From: UBA7672 sp041166025
GTDB taxonomy: Bacteria > Pseudomonadota > Alphaproteobacteria > Caulobacterales > Hyphomonadaceae
NCBI GenBank assembly: GCA_041166025.1
Contig: JBEAMJ010000026.1
Span: 1 to 54,331 of the forward strand
DNA length: 54,331 nucleotides
Reading direction: 5' to 3'
Part shown: positions 26,007-35,039 of the stretch, piece after piece
Layout: every line of letters starts with the position of its first letter
Numbering within the stretch: position 1 is the first letter of the stretch
Notes under the pieces: generated by a model
Told to the model about the DNA's origin: nothing
Seen by the model: only the letters and a program-made list of their open reading frames with translations
Databases searched by the model: none
Position numbers and translations under genes: made by a program

Positions 26007-26570
26007 ATGCGCATAATCGCCGGAACGCTCAAGGGTCGCGCCATCCGCACGCCGGACGGACGCAACACGCGCCCGACATCCGACCGGGCGCGCGAATCCC
26101 TGTTCAACGTGCTGGCCCACGCTGATTGGGCGCCCGGCCTCGAAGGAGCCCGCGTGATCGACGCCTTTGCCGGTTCCGGCGCTCTCGGCTTTGAGGCGAT
26201 ATCGCGCGGCGCTGCCTTCTGCCTCTTTGTCGAAACGGACGCGGCCGCGCGTGGCTGCATCCGCGACAATGTTGAAGCATTCCAGCTTTTCGGCTCGACG
26301 CGCATTCATCGGCGTTCGGCGACCGATCTGGGCCTGAAGCCCGCAGGCCTCGGCGCGCCCTTCGACCTCGTATTCATGGACCCGCCCTACGCACAGGGCC
26401 TCGTCCCACTCGCGCTCACGCAACTCGTCGCCGGCCAGTGGCTCGCGCCTGACGCGCTTGTCGTCGCCGAAGTCGGCTCGGAGGAACCACCGCTACAGGT
26501 CCCCGCCTGGACTACGCTTGACGCACGCACCTACGGCGCCGCGCAAGTCTACTTCCTGCGCAGGGGCTGA
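26007..26570 (+). CDS. rsmD: 16S rRNA (guanine-966-N2)-methyltransferase
   Basis: RsmD methylates G966 of 16S rRNA. The 187-residue protein starts MRIIAGTLKGRAIRTPDG and has RPTSDRARESLFNVL and the SAM-binding VIDAFAGSGALGFEAISRG. The catalytic motif is DPPY in DLVFMDPPYAQGL. Its last 22 bases overlap the 3' end of the CPBP gene on the other strand. In many relatives rluB lies between tadA and rsmD; here it does not. Confidence 0.96.
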   Translation: MRIIAGTLKGRAIRTPDGRNTRPTSDRARESLFNVLAHADWAPGLEGARVIDAFAGSGALGFEAISRGAAFCLFVETDAAARGCIRDNVEAFQLFGSTRIHRRSATDLGLKPAGLGAPFDLVFMDPPYAQGLVPLALTQLVAGQWLAPDALVVAEVGSEEPPLQVPAWTTLDARTYGAAQVYFLRRG

Positions 26571-27475
26571 CCCTTCGGCAACGGCGCAAGCGGCGACAGA
26601 ACGAACGCCAGCAGCAGCCCGAGCACAAGCACATCCGTCGAGGCCGACCTCATCATTGTGTCGTAGTCCATCACAAACAGCGAGATCGGCGGCGTCACGC
26701 CAGCGATGCCAATTATCAGCATCGCCCCGATATTGTTCATGAGGTGGAAGCCCATCGCCGCCGCGAGCCCGCCCGTGCGCCACACCATCGCCGTCATGAC
26801 GAGACCGAGCAGGGTCGCCACCGCCACGTAGTAGAGGGCAAACTGCGGATCTCCGCCGCCATTCGCCGTGTGCGCGAACCCGAACGCCAGCGATGGCAGC
26901 AAGCCCCAGGCAATCGGGTTCGGCAGCCGCGCGGCGATCTGCTGCGTCAGGTACCCGCGGAAGAACAACTCCTCGCCCGATGTCTGCAGGAAGATCAGGA
27001 CAACAAGCGGGACGAGCGCAACGAGCCACTGCTCCGCTTGCAGTTCGGAGCGGACCGGCGGTGCGCCCGAAAACCAGGTCGCGGCAAGGCCGAGCGCAAG
27101 ATAGCCCGCCGCAAGACCCATGCCGACCACGAACTTGCCGAACCACAGCCTTCCGTCATGCCCCACGACGGATGCCAGACGCCGTCCATGCAGCAGCCGC
27201 ACTACGAGCCAGACTCCGATCCACAACCCCCAGAATGTCGCGAGCAGCACCCCCATCGCCACGACAGCATCCAGAAATGTCAGCCGCGCCTCCCCCTGCC
27301 CCATCACGGCGCGCAAGGCGTCTGGCGTCACCAGCCCGGCGCTCACCGCAATCAGTCCCGTGACCATCGTCCAGGCCAACCAGGCCGCCACCACGATCAC
27401 AATGCCGAAGAGCGTTCGCCACGCTTGCGCACGCGGACGCGCAAGATCGACCCAGCGCTGAAAGGGATTCTCCAC
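26549..27475 (-). CDS. CPBP-family intramembrane metalloprotease
   Basis: The 308-residue membrane protein carries the three CPBP (CAAX protease / bacteriocin-processing) motifs: EExxxR as SGEELFFRG (E168, E169, R173), FxxxH as FGFAH (198-202), and HxxxN as HLMNN (244-248). About eight hydrophobic helices are visible. The substrate is unknown. The start is a GTG at 27475, 7 bases after GAGG, which overlaps the stop of the upstream quinone oxidoreductase gene; the two genes are 9 bases apart. Confidence 0.92.
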   Translation of the reverse strand: MENPFQRWVDLARPRAQAWRTLFGIVIVVAAWLAWTMVTGLIAVSAGLVTPDALRAVMGQGEARLTFLDAVVAMGVLLATFWGLWIGVWLVVRLLHGRRLASVVGHDGRLWFGKFVVGMGLAAGYLALGLAATWFSGAPPVRSELQAEQWLVALVPLVVLIFLQTSGEELFFRGYLTQQIAARLPNPIAWGLLPSLAFGFAHTANGGGDPQFALYYVAVATLLGLVMTAMVWRTGGLAAAMGFHLMNNIGAMLIIGIAGVTPPISLFVMDYDTMMRSASTDVLVLGLLLAFVLSPLAPLPKGQPLRRK

Positions 27476-27484
27476 GTCTTCGCC

Positions 27485-28459
27485 TCAGGGCTTCAGGATC
27501 GTCGCGCCGATCGTCTTGCGGCCCTCAAGCGCCCTGTGCGCCTCCGCTGCGTCCTTCAACGCGAAGCGCTGGCGCACGTCCGCCCTCACCGCGCCTGACC
27601 GCATGGCGCCCCACAATGCCGCAGACCCGCGCTCGAGATCCGCACGATGATGCGTAAAATGAAAAAGCCCCGGCCGCGTCATGATCAGCGAACCGCCCTG
27701 GTTGAGCCGCGCCGGCGGGATTGGATCGACCGGCCCCGACGCATTGCCATAGGTGATGAACCATCCCCGCGGCGCCAGCGATTTCAGGCTCGCCTCCGCC
27801 GACGACTTGCCCACGCTGTCATAGACAACCGGCACGCCCTTCCCGCCATTGAGCTCCTTCACACGCGCCGCCACATCCTCGCTCGCCAGCACGGTTTCCC
27901 AGCAGCCATATGCCTTCGCCAGCTGCGCCTTCTCCGGCGTCGACACGACGCCGATCACCCGCGCGCCCTGCGCATTGGCCCACGGCACGAGGATCGAACC
28001 CACCCCACCCGCCGCCGCCCACACCAGGATCGTCTCGCCCGGCTGCAAACGCCGGATCTCGAAGGTCAGCATCCAGACCGTGAGCCCCTTGAGAAACACT
28101 GCAGCCGCGTCCTCGTCGCTCACCCCGTCCGGAATGACGATCATGCGATCCGCCGCCGCGTTGCGGTGAGAGGCATACGCTCCGCCCAGCCCATTGTAGA
28201 CGACACGGTCCCCGGTCTTCAGGCCGGTAACGCCTTCGCCCAACGCCTCCACGACACCTGCGGCCTCAACGCCCAGCACGGCTGGCGTCGGCCCCGGATA
28301 GAGGCCTGTTCGCGTGTACACGTCGATGAAATTGAGGCCCACGGCCGTCTGCCGCAGCTGCACCTGTCCCGGACCCGGCGGCGGCAGGTCCATGCTCTCG
28401 AACTTCATCTCCTCCGGCCCGCCGTGACGGTGGATGCGGATGACGTCAGCTGTGGCCAT
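27485..28459 (-). CDS. NADPH:quinone oxidoreductase (zeta-crystallin type)
   Basis: The 324-residue protein belongs to the zinc-free medium-chain dehydrogenase/reductase group. It has LNFIDVYTRTGLYPG, VLGVEAAGVVEALGEGV, GDRVVYNGLGGAYA, and the nucleotide-binding VWAAAGGVGSILVPWA. It also has VYDSVGKSS and TRPGLFHFTHHRADL near the end, all typical of quinone reductase 1 (QOR). It likely reduces quinones with NADPH in the cytoplasm. ATG at 28459 follows AGAGAG; an ATG at 28471 would add four residues. Confidence 0.93.
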   Translation of the reverse strand: MATADVIRIHRHGGPEEMKFESMDLPPPGPGQVQLRQTAVGLNFIDVYTRTGLYPGPTPAVLGVEAAGVVEALGEGVTGLKTGDRVVYNGLGGAYASHRNAAADRMIVIPDGVSDEDAAAVFLKGLTVWMLTFEIRRLQPGETILVWAAAGGVGSILVPWANAQGARVIGVVSTPEKAQLAKAYGCWETVLASEDVAARVKELNGGKGVPVVYDSVGKSSAEASLKSLAPRGWFITYGNASGPVDPIPPARLNQGGSLIMTRPGLFHFTHHRADLERGSAALWGAMRSGAVRADVRQRFALKDAAEAHRALEGRKTIGATILKP

Positions 28460-28510
28460 GGGCTCTCTCAACTCTTCTGCAGGGCAGCCAGGGCTGGCCG
28501 CCGGACCGGA

Positions 28511-29071
28511 CTACCGCTTCGGTTCATACTTCAGGATGACGACGCCGGAAGCAAACTCCGATCGCCCTATGAGCTTCAGATCGAGTGGCTTCGACAGGCC
28601 CGCGAACAGGCTCGGCCCATGTCCAACGATGCGCGGGTGCACCCAGAATTCGTATTCATCGATCAGCCCCATTTCGGCGAGCGCTAGCGGCAGTGTCACC
28701 CCGCCGACATAGAGACCGGCCCCCGCCTGCTGCTTCAGGTTCCGTACGGTGGCTTCAAGCTCCGCGCCACGTATCAGCTCCGCATTCCAATTGACGCCTT
28801 GCAGAGTATCCGACACGACATACTTTCTGGCTGCATCGATCGCCTTCGCGAAGGGGACCGTCCAGGCCAGCATACCATGCGGATTCTCGCCCCGCACCAC
28901 CGGCCGCCACGCGCTCTCCATCATCTCATAGACCACCCGCCCGAAGATCAAAGCATCCGCTTTCGCCAGCGTCTCGGCCGCGTAGCGATGCAACTCCTCA
29001 TCCGGAACGCCGGCGCGATGGTCGCAGCAGCCGTCCAGCGTGACATTGATGGAGTATCGGAGCGGTCTCAT
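28511..29071 (-). CDS. DHFR / RibD C-terminal-domain reductase
   Basis: The 186-residue protein has the fold signatures of the RibD_C family, related to dihydrofolate reductase. These are RYSINVTLDGCCDH at the start, ADALIFGRVVYEMMESAW, KYVVSDTLQGVNWN, GLYVGGVTLPLALAEMGLID, and EYEFWVHPRIVGHGPSLF. The substrate is unknown; such stand-alone proteins are usually NADPH-dependent reductases of undefined specificity. It lies 51 bases upstream of the quinone oxidoreductase on the same strand and is divergent from rnhB. Confidence 0.9.
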   Translation of the reverse strand: MRPLRYSINVTLDGCCDHRAGVPDEELHRYAAETLAKADALIFGRVVYEMMESAWRPVVRGENPHGMLAWTVPFAKAIDAARKYVVSDTLQGVNWNAELIRGAELEATVRNLKQQAGAGLYVGGVTLPLALAEMGLIDEYEFWVHPRIVGHGPSLFAGLSKPLDLKLIGRSEFASGVVILKYEPKR

Positions 29072-29225
29072 GCGGGCACGCTAGCACCGGCGTGCCGGAT
29101 TGGAAGTTTGGTCGCACCTGTGGACGCCCGGCGCAGCTGTTGTGGACCGCGTCGCCCCAGCCGTCGCGGGAGGTTGCCTTCGGCAGCCGAACCCGTGTCT
29201 AACCCTTGGAAACGCACGGGAGCTC

Positions 29226-29855
29226 ATGGACATCGCCGACATCATCTGCGGCATCGACGAAGCCGGGCGAGGTCCCCTCGCCGGTCCCGTCGTCGCCGCC
29301 GCTGTGATCCTCGACAGGAGGCGCCGCATCAACGGCCTCAACGACTCCAAGCAGCTGACCGAGGAACGCCGCGATATCCTCGCCGCCCGCATCAAGGAGC
29401 GCGCTATCGCCTGGGGCGTCGGTGTCGCCACAGTCGAGGAGATCGACACGGTCAACATCCGTCAGGCCAATTTTCTCGCCATGCGGCGCGCCTTCGACCA
29501 GCTCGGGATTCCGCCCACCCATGTGCTGGTCGACGGCAACGATCCGCCGCCCATTCCTTGCCGCGTCACCTGCATCATCGGCGGCGATGCGCTGGAACCT
29601 TGCATCTCCGCGGCCTCCATTCTCGCGAAAACAACCCGCGACGCGATGATGGTCGAACTTTGCGCCCAGTATCCCGGCTACGGCTTCTCGCAGCACAAGG
29701 GCTATGGCGTGGCGATGCACGTCGAAGCCCTCAAACGCCTCGGCCCCACCCCGGTTCACCGCAAGAGCTTCCGCCCCGTCCGCGAGGCGATGGGTATCGC
29801 GGACGACTTCATCCGCGCCAAACAACTCACCCTGCCGGATGTCCCGGTCGGCTAA
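29226..29855 (+). CDS. rnhB: Ribonuclease HII
   Basis: RNase HII cuts RNA in RNA-DNA hybrids and removes single ribonucleotides from DNA. The 209-residue protein has the catalytic DEAGRGPLAGPVVAAAVIL opening (Asp and Glu), LNDSKQLTEERR, VLVDGN, SAASILAKTTRD, and YGFSQHKGYG. The start MDIADIICGIDEAG places the motif at the usual distance. Its last 4 bases overlap the mutL stop. Confidence 0.96.
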   Translation: MDIADIICGIDEAGRGPLAGPVVAAAVILDRRRRINGLNDSKQLTEERRDILAARIKERAIAWGVGVATVEEIDTVNIRQANFLAMRRAFDQLGIPPTHVLVDGNDPPPIPCRVTCIIGGDALEPCISAASILAKTTRDAMMVELCAQYPGYGFSQHKGYGVAMHVEALKRLGPTPVHRKSFRPVREAMGIADDFIRAKQLTLPDVPVG

Positions 29856-31735
29856 CGCCGTCCAAAGAGCTTCTCGATGTCCGACAGCTTTAGCTCGACG
29901 TAAGTTGGCCGACCGTGATTGCACTGCCCGGAGTGCGGTGTGGCTTCCATCTGCCTCAGCAGCGCGTTCATTTCGTCCGCAGTGAGCCTGCGTCCCGCGC
30001 GCACCGAGCCGCGACACGCCATGTTGCCCATGACCTCTTCCATCCGCTCCTTCAGCGCGAGACCGGCCTCGTACTCGGCAAAATCATCCGCGAGATCGTT
30101 GATCAGGCCCTTCACATCCATCTGCCCGAACAGCGCCGGCGTTGCCCGCACCGCGACTGCACCGCGCCCGAACGGCTCGACCTCCAGCCCCATCGCCAGG
30201 AGCTCGTCGGCCCGCTCCAGCACGCGCGCGGCCTCTTCCTCCGAAAGCTCCACGACCTCGGGTATCAGCAGCGCCTGCCGCTTGACGCCATCGCCGGCCA
30301 TTTGAGCCTTCATCCGTTCGTAGACCAGCCGCTCGTGCGCTGCGTGCTGGTCGACGATCACCATCCCGTCGGTTGTCTGCGCGATGATGTAGGTCTCGTG
30401 CACCTGCGCGCGGGCGACACCCAACGGCGGCGTCTCGCCGTCAGCTTGAGGCGGAGGCTCAACCCGTGCGCTCGGCGCGCCAAGGTAAGCATCGAACGCC
30501 ACCTGCGGCGTGTCCGACAAACCCGGCCAAGGATGGGTAACCTCAGGATCGACAACGGCTCTAGCAGGCGACCAGCGCGCCTGCCCAGAATTCCACGGCA
30601 ACATCGACGCAGACTGCGGCGCGGCATGGCTCGTCGCAGCCCCCAGCGCCGCGCCCGCGACCGTCGTGCTCGCCCGATGGCCCGCGCTGGCCAGCGCATG
30701 ACGCAACGCGCCGATCATCAGGCCGCGGACATTGCCTGCATCGCGAAAGCGAACCTCCGCCTTGGCCGGATGCACATTTACGTCGACTTGCATCGGATCG
30801 AGGTCGATAAGCAGCAAGGCCATGGGATGACGGTCGCGCGCCAGGAAATCCTGATAGGCCGCGCGCAGCACCCCGACCAGCAATCTGTCCTTCACAGGCC
30901 GGCCGTTGACGAAGAGATACTGGTGCTGCGCACTGCCCCGATTGAAGGTTGGCAGGCCCGCAAAGCCCGAGACGCGCACGCCTTCGCGCTCGGCAGCGAT
31001 CTCGACAGCATTGTCACGAAACTCCTTCCCGAGCACGGCGCCGAGGCGCCTGAGGCGCGCCGCGCCTGGCTCGCCCGGCTCGGCCTGAAGCTTGATGACG
31101 GCGCGTTCTTCGGTTTCGAGATGGAAAGCGGCGTCGGGCCGCGCCAGTGCCAGGCGCCGGACAACATCCGCGATCGCCTGGGCTTCAGCGCGTTCGGTCT
31201 TCATGAACTTGAGGCGCGCCGGCGTCGCAAAGAAGAGATCGCGTACGTCAACGCGCGTGCCGTTCCCGGCAAACCCGCTCCACGGCGCAGGTTTTGGCCC
31301 ATCCACGCTTCCAGCATCCACCGTGATTTCAAATGCGCCGGCGGACCCGGCTGCGCGGCTCAAGATCGAAAGCCGCGACACCGATCCGATCGAGGGGAGC
31401 GCCTCGCCGCGAAAACCCATGGTGCGGATGTCGAGGAGATCGACATGACCCTGCTCATCGGCCGCCAGTTTGGACGTCGCATGCCGCTCAATGGCGACTG
31501 GAAGCTCATCCGCGCTCATGCCATGGCCATCGTCCTCGACCATCAGCCGGGTTAGGCCGCCGCCCTCGATACGCACGCGGATCGACCGGGCGCCAGCGTC
31601 GAGCGCATTCTCGATCAATTCCTTGGCGGCAGCAGCAGGGCGTTCGACGACTTCGCCCGCGGCAATGCGATTCACCGCCTCCAGCGGCAACCGTTGGATA
31701 CGCCCTCCAGGCGGCTTCAGGGCTGATTCGGCCAT
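29852..31735 (-). CDS. mutL: DNA mismatch repair protein MutL
   Basis: MutL couples mismatch recognition by MutS to strand cutting. The 627-residue protein has the GHKL ATPase motifs ELIENALDAGA, EDDGHGM, and TMGFRGEALPSIGSV. The linker (about 345-440) is Ala/Pro-rich. The C-terminal domain has the metal-binding endonuclease motif DQHA(x2)E(x4)E at residues 462-473, with ACRGSVRAG and CNHGRPTYVEL. It is therefore a nicking-type MutL, as expected in bacteria without MutH. Confidence 0.97.
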   Translation of the reverse strand: MAESALKPPGGRIQRLPLEAVNRIAAGEVVERPAAAAKELIENALDAGARSIRVRIEGGGLTRLMVEDDGHGMSADELPVAIERHATSKLAADEQGHVDLLDIRTMGFRGEALPSIGSVSRLSILSRAAGSAGAFEITVDAGSVDGPKPAPWSGFAGNGTRVDVRDLFFATPARLKFMKTERAEAQAIADVVRRLALARPDAAFHLETEERAVIKLQAEPGEPGAARLRRLGAVLGKEFRDNAVEIAAEREGVRVSGFAGLPTFNRGSAQHQYLFVNGRPVKDRLLVGVLRAAYQDFLARDRHPMALLLIDLDPMQVDVNVHPAKAEVRFRDAGNVRGLMIGALRHALASAGHRASTTVAGAALGAATSHAAPQSASMLPWNSGQARWSPARAVVDPEVTHPWPGLSDTPQVAFDAYLGAPSARVEPPPQADGETPPLGVARAQVHETYIIAQTTDGMVIVDQHAAHERLVYERMKAQMAGDGVKRQALLIPEVVELSEEEAARVLERADELLAMGLEVEPFGRGAVAVRATPALFGQMDVKGLINDLADDFAEYEAGLALKERMEEVMGNMACRGSVRAGRRLTADEMNALLRQMEATPHSGQCNHGRPTYVELKLSDIEKLFGRR

Positions 31736-31812
31736 CCGCTTACCATAGCCCCCGCTTGACCCGCTGACAGGCCGCCGGCGGCCGCCGCTTTACAGGATTC
31801 TGCGCCACATGG

Positions 31813-33135
31813 TCAGTCCAGAACCGGCTGGCCGACCATCACGAAGGTGAATTCCTCCGGCTTCATGTAACGCCCCGCCACCCGTTTTACGTCGTCAAGC
31901 GTCACAGCTTCGACAATTGCGTTTCTCCGGTTGATGTAGTCGACGCCGAGATCGTCCTGGCGGAAGCCGAGAAGATTGCGAGCAATCTTGGCGTTGGTGT
32001 CGAACGCCAGGGCGAATGCGCCCGTGACGTAGGCCTTGGCGTCGTCGAGTTCCTGCTGGGTCGGCCCCTCGCGTCCGAGGCGGCCGATGTTCTCGCGGAT
32101 CAGAGCCATCGCCTCGGCCGCCCTGTCATTCGGGATCGAAGTCGATCCGGTCCAGCGCGGGAAGCCGACTTGTACGCTGAAGCCGGTTGCGACGCCGTAG
32201 GTCAAGCCTCGCCGCTCGCGAAGGTCGTCGCTGAGGCGCGAGGATACTCCGCCGCCGCCCAGAATGTAGTTCAGCAGGTAGGCCGCGAAGAAATCCGGAT
32301 CCTCGCGGCGTAGGCCGGGCCCAGAGAACATGATCAGCGTCTGCGGTTGCGGTAACACCTTCACCACTGGCTTGGGAGGCGCCGGACGCGCGACCGCATC
32401 CAGCAGGGGCGGCAAGGGTACGCCGGCCGGCAAAGCGCCGAACACGGCGTCCAGCTTCGGCTTCAACTCCTCCGCCGTGATGTCGCCGACGACGACGACC
32501 AGCAGGCGGTCCTTAGTCATGAGCGCCTGCTTCATCACCTTCGCGTCAGTAAGTGAGACACGCCCGGCCGATTCGGGCGTTGAGTGCCGAGCGTAAGGGT
32601 GTCCAGGGATCAGCGTCTGATCCATCGTGCGGCTCGCCACCATCCGCGGATTGGTCTCGCCCTGCTTCAGTGACACCGCCAGCTCGCGCTTGGCGCGCTC
32701 GAACGGCTCTGCATCGAAGCGCAGGTCAGCGAACGCGAGCCTCACCATTTCGAAGCTTTCGTCGGCTGTCGTCTTCAGCGTCGACATGCTGCAGGTGGTC
32801 CAGTCGACCCAGATGCCGCAGGCGAACTCCATGTTGAGGTCCTGCATGCGCGCGCCGTACTGCGTCGTGTCTAGCGCGCCTGCGCCTTCGTTCATCATGT
32901 AGGCCAGCACCCAGCCCGCCCCTTCGCGGCCGCGTGGCTCGTTGGTCGCCCCGCCGCGCCAGGCCATCTCCATTGCGATGATCGGCACGTGGGTCTCTCT
33001 CACCAGCCAAGCCGTGATCCCGCCCGGAGAGGTCACGACCTGCACGTCCGCAAGTGAGGCCGCCCGCGGCGGCACAGCCGTCTGGCAGCCAGCCGCCAGC
33101 AGGGCGACAACAAGAAACACAGCCGCGCGGATCAT
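31813..33135 (-). CDS. M16-family peptidase homologue lacking the zinc motif (lipoprotein)
   Basis: The 440-residue protein has the M16 fold: VVTSPGGITAWLVRETHVPI, SLKQGETNPRMVASRTM, HPYARHSTPES, and GGGGVSSRLSDDLRERRGLT followed by YGVATGF. The expected HxxEH is replaced by GAGWVLAYMMNEGA, so it should be catalytically inactive. It begins with a lipoprotein signal (MIRAAVFLVVALLAAGC). Its ATG overlaps the upstream M16 stop as ATGA. By analogy with other alphaproteobacterial pairs, it is probably the non-catalytic partner of that peptidase in the periplasm. Confidence 0.92.
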   Translation of the reverse strand: MIRAAVFLVVALLAAGCQTAVPPRAASLADVQVVTSPGGITAWLVRETHVPIIAMEMAWRGGATNEPRGREGAGWVLAYMMNEGAGALDTTQYGARMQDLNMEFACGIWVDWTTCSMSTLKTTADESFEMVRLAFADLRFDAEPFERAKRELAVSLKQGETNPRMVASRTMDQTLIPGHPYARHSTPESAGRVSLTDAKVMKQALMTKDRLLVVVVGDITAEELKPKLDAVFGALPAGVPLPPLLDAVARPAPPKPVVKVLPQPQTLIMFSGPGLRREDPDFFAAYLLNYILGGGGVSSRLSDDLRERRGLTYGVATGFSVQVGFPRWTGSTSIPNDRAAEAMALIRENIGRLGREGPTQQELDDAKAYVTGAFALAFDTNAKIARNLLGFRQDDLGVDYINRRNAIVEAVTLDDVKRVAGRYMKPEEFTFVMVGQPVLD

Positions 33136-34466
33136 TGCGCCACCGGCAGCAACAGGCCGTCAACATGGTGCGCGCCGCCGAGATACCTGCTCAGCACAGA
33201 CTGCACATCAGCCGCGGTCACTGCCGCAATCCGCACGTCCAGGGCATTGATGGTATCCAGCGACATGCCTGCCGTCAGCCGGATCCCATACCAGTTAGCC
33301 GTTTCGACCTGGCTGTCGCGCCTGAAGATGCTGCTCGCGGCAAGCATGCGCTTCGCCCGAGCCAGTTCCTCCGGCGTCGGCCCGTCAGCGATCAGCTTGT
33401 CAACGATGGCCATGGCCGCCGTCTGCACCTGCTCTAGAGACACACCCGGCGCCGGTTGCACGTTGATGCCGACCGGTCCCGTCGCCGCCAGTTCATAGTT
33501 CCAACCACCTGCGCCGACCGCCTTTCCGCCCTCGACCAGCTGCCGATAGAGTCGCCCCGTACGGCGGCCGCCGAGGATTTCCATGCCCACCTGGAGCGCG
33601 GCTGAATCGGGATGGCCAAGCGATACGCCAAGCCAGCTCCGCCACCATTCGGGCTGCCTGACCCGGGCGTCGCTCAGCGTCACTGTTGCCGACGCGGCCA
33701 ACGGCGCTACGTCCGGCCAGGACCGCGTACGGAGATCGCCCCGCGGCGGAATTGACCCATAGATGGCCTTCGCCAGGGGCTCCAGCTCTGCGGCTGTGAT
33801 GTCTCCCGCAACAACGAGGATCGCGTTCTCGGGGCCGTACCATTGCCGATACCAGCCCAGCGCGTCCTCGCGCGAAAGGGCGGCAATCTCGGTCTCGTAT
33901 CCAATCACCGGAACCGCATAGGGATGTCCGGGATACAGCTTTTCCCAGATCATTTCGTCGAGCGTCGCCGAGGGAGCTCCGCCAACCCTTTGCCGGCGCT
34001 CCTCCTGCACGACATTGCGCTCAGTCGCGACCTCGTCCTCTGTCAGCTGAAGGTTGACCATGCGGTCCGCCTCCATCTGCATCATCTCCGGGAGACGACC
34101 CTTCGCGATCCGGAAGTGGTAGTTCGTGAAGTCATACGACGTGCCTGCATTGTCCTGTCCGCCATTGCGCGCGATTGTACGCGAAAACTCGCCAGCCTTC
34201 CGCGTGGCGGTCGCCTTGAACATCAGATGCTCAAGGAAGTGCGCAATGCCCGACTTGCCCGGCGCCTCGTCCGCCGAGCCGACCCGATACCACAGCATGT
34301 GTGTTACAACCGGCGCCCGATGATCAGGCAGCACGACTGCCTGGAGCCCGTTCGACAGGGTGAAGCCTTGCGGCGACCAGGTGTCGCTCGCCTGCGCCGC
34401 CGCCGTACCGCAGAACAGCATCACGGCTGCAATCAGGGCTGGCGCTGTTCGCGCCCGGCTGAGCAT
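33132..34466 (-). CDS. M16-family zinc peptidase (exported, active type)
   Basis: The 444-residue protein has a signal peptide (MLSRARTAPALIAAVMLFCG, cleavage near AQA). The zinc motif HFLEH lies in SGIAHFLEHLMFKAT, and a downstream ERNVVQEERRQRV region can provide the third ligand. ATG at 34466 has GGAG 7 bases upstream. A TTG at 34490 overlaps the DUF3035 stop but would precede the leader with an unlikely extension. It is co-transcribed with its inactive partner downstream and the DUF3035 gene upstream. Confidence 0.93.
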   Translation of the reverse strand: MLSRARTAPALIAAVMLFCGTAAAQASDTWSPQGFTLSNGLQAVVLPDHRAPVVTHMLWYRVGSADEAPGKSGIAHFLEHLMFKATATRKAGEFSRTIARNGGQDNAGTSYDFTNYHFRIAKGRLPEMMQMEADRMVNLQLTEDEVATERNVVQEERRQRVGGAPSATLDEMIWEKLYPGHPYAVPVIGYETEIAALSREDALGWYRQWYGPENAILVVAGDITAAELEPLAKAIYGSIPPRGDLRTRSWPDVAPLAASATVTLSDARVRQPEWWRSWLGVSLGHPDSAALQVGMEILGGRRTGRLYRQLVEGGKAVGAGGWNYELAATGPVGINVQPAPGVSLEQVQTAAMAIVDKLIADGPTPEELARAKRMLAASSIFRRDSQVETANWYGIRLTAGMSLDTINALDVRIAAVTAADVQSVLSRYLGGAHHVDGLLLPVAQ

Positions 34467-34486
34467 CGGCGCGCTCCGGCCTGCCG

Positions 34487-34996
34487 TCAAAGCCCTGGCA
34501 GCTTGCTTGTCTGCTTCGGCTGGATCAGTACCGGGCCGCCGCCCGTGAGGTCCTTTACAGCCTCGGACTCCGTCTTGAGACGCTCCGCCTCGGCCGCCGG
34601 ATCGATAACTGCTTCGCCGGGAGCTCCGCCCCAGTTGAAAATCATGTCAGCGAAGTTGCGGTTTTTGCGGAGCATCTGGTTGTTGTCGAAATCAACCTGC
34701 TGACGGACCGTCCGCTCGACGGCATCGCCGCCGGCCGCCCGCACGAAAGCCTTCTCGCCCTCGCTGGCGTTGGCGCCAAAATCCACACCGAAAACCGCGA
34801 CCCGAGCCTGCGCCTCGGGAGAGAGCTCCTGCGGCCGCGCCTGACCCAGAGTTGGCGGGCGAAGATTGTATTCCGGTGGCACCGTCAGCGGGGCCTTACG
34901 GACAACACGGAACTCGTCCGGCCCGCCCGAGGAGGCGCATCCCGCCAATGTTGCCGCGGTTATGGCCACGAGGCCGAAGGTGGTCTTGCGCTTCAC
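34487..34996 (-). CDS. DUF3035 lipoprotein
   Basis: The 169-residue protein starts with GTG at 34996 after a strong AGGAGA. It has the lipoprotein signal VKRKTTFGLVAITAATLAGC with a perfect lipobox (LAGC). The next part, FRVVRKAPLTVPPEYNLRPP, is the DUF3035 hallmark, and the C-terminus contains a basic/polar stretch ending TSKLPGL. The family is restricted mainly to alphaproteobacteria and is regularly found between lspA and the M16 pair, as here. Its function is unknown. Confidence 0.9.
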   Translation of the reverse strand: MKRKTTFGLVAITAATLAGCASSGGPDEFRVVRKAPLTVPPEYNLRPPTLGQARPQELSPEAQARVAVFGVDFGANASEGEKAFVRAAGGDAVERTVRQQVDFDNNQMLRKNRNFADMIFNWGGAPGEAVIDPAAEAERLKTESEAVKDLTGGGPVLIQPKQTSKLPGL

Positions 34997-35039
34997 TTGA
35001 ACTCTCCTGTCGTGTCGCCCGTGGCCGACTCCTCCCCTT

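Noticed and set aside
29915..31555. A 546-codon plus-strand frame opposite mutL
   Set aside because: Antisense shadow of mutL; no recognisable domain and no ribosome-binding site.
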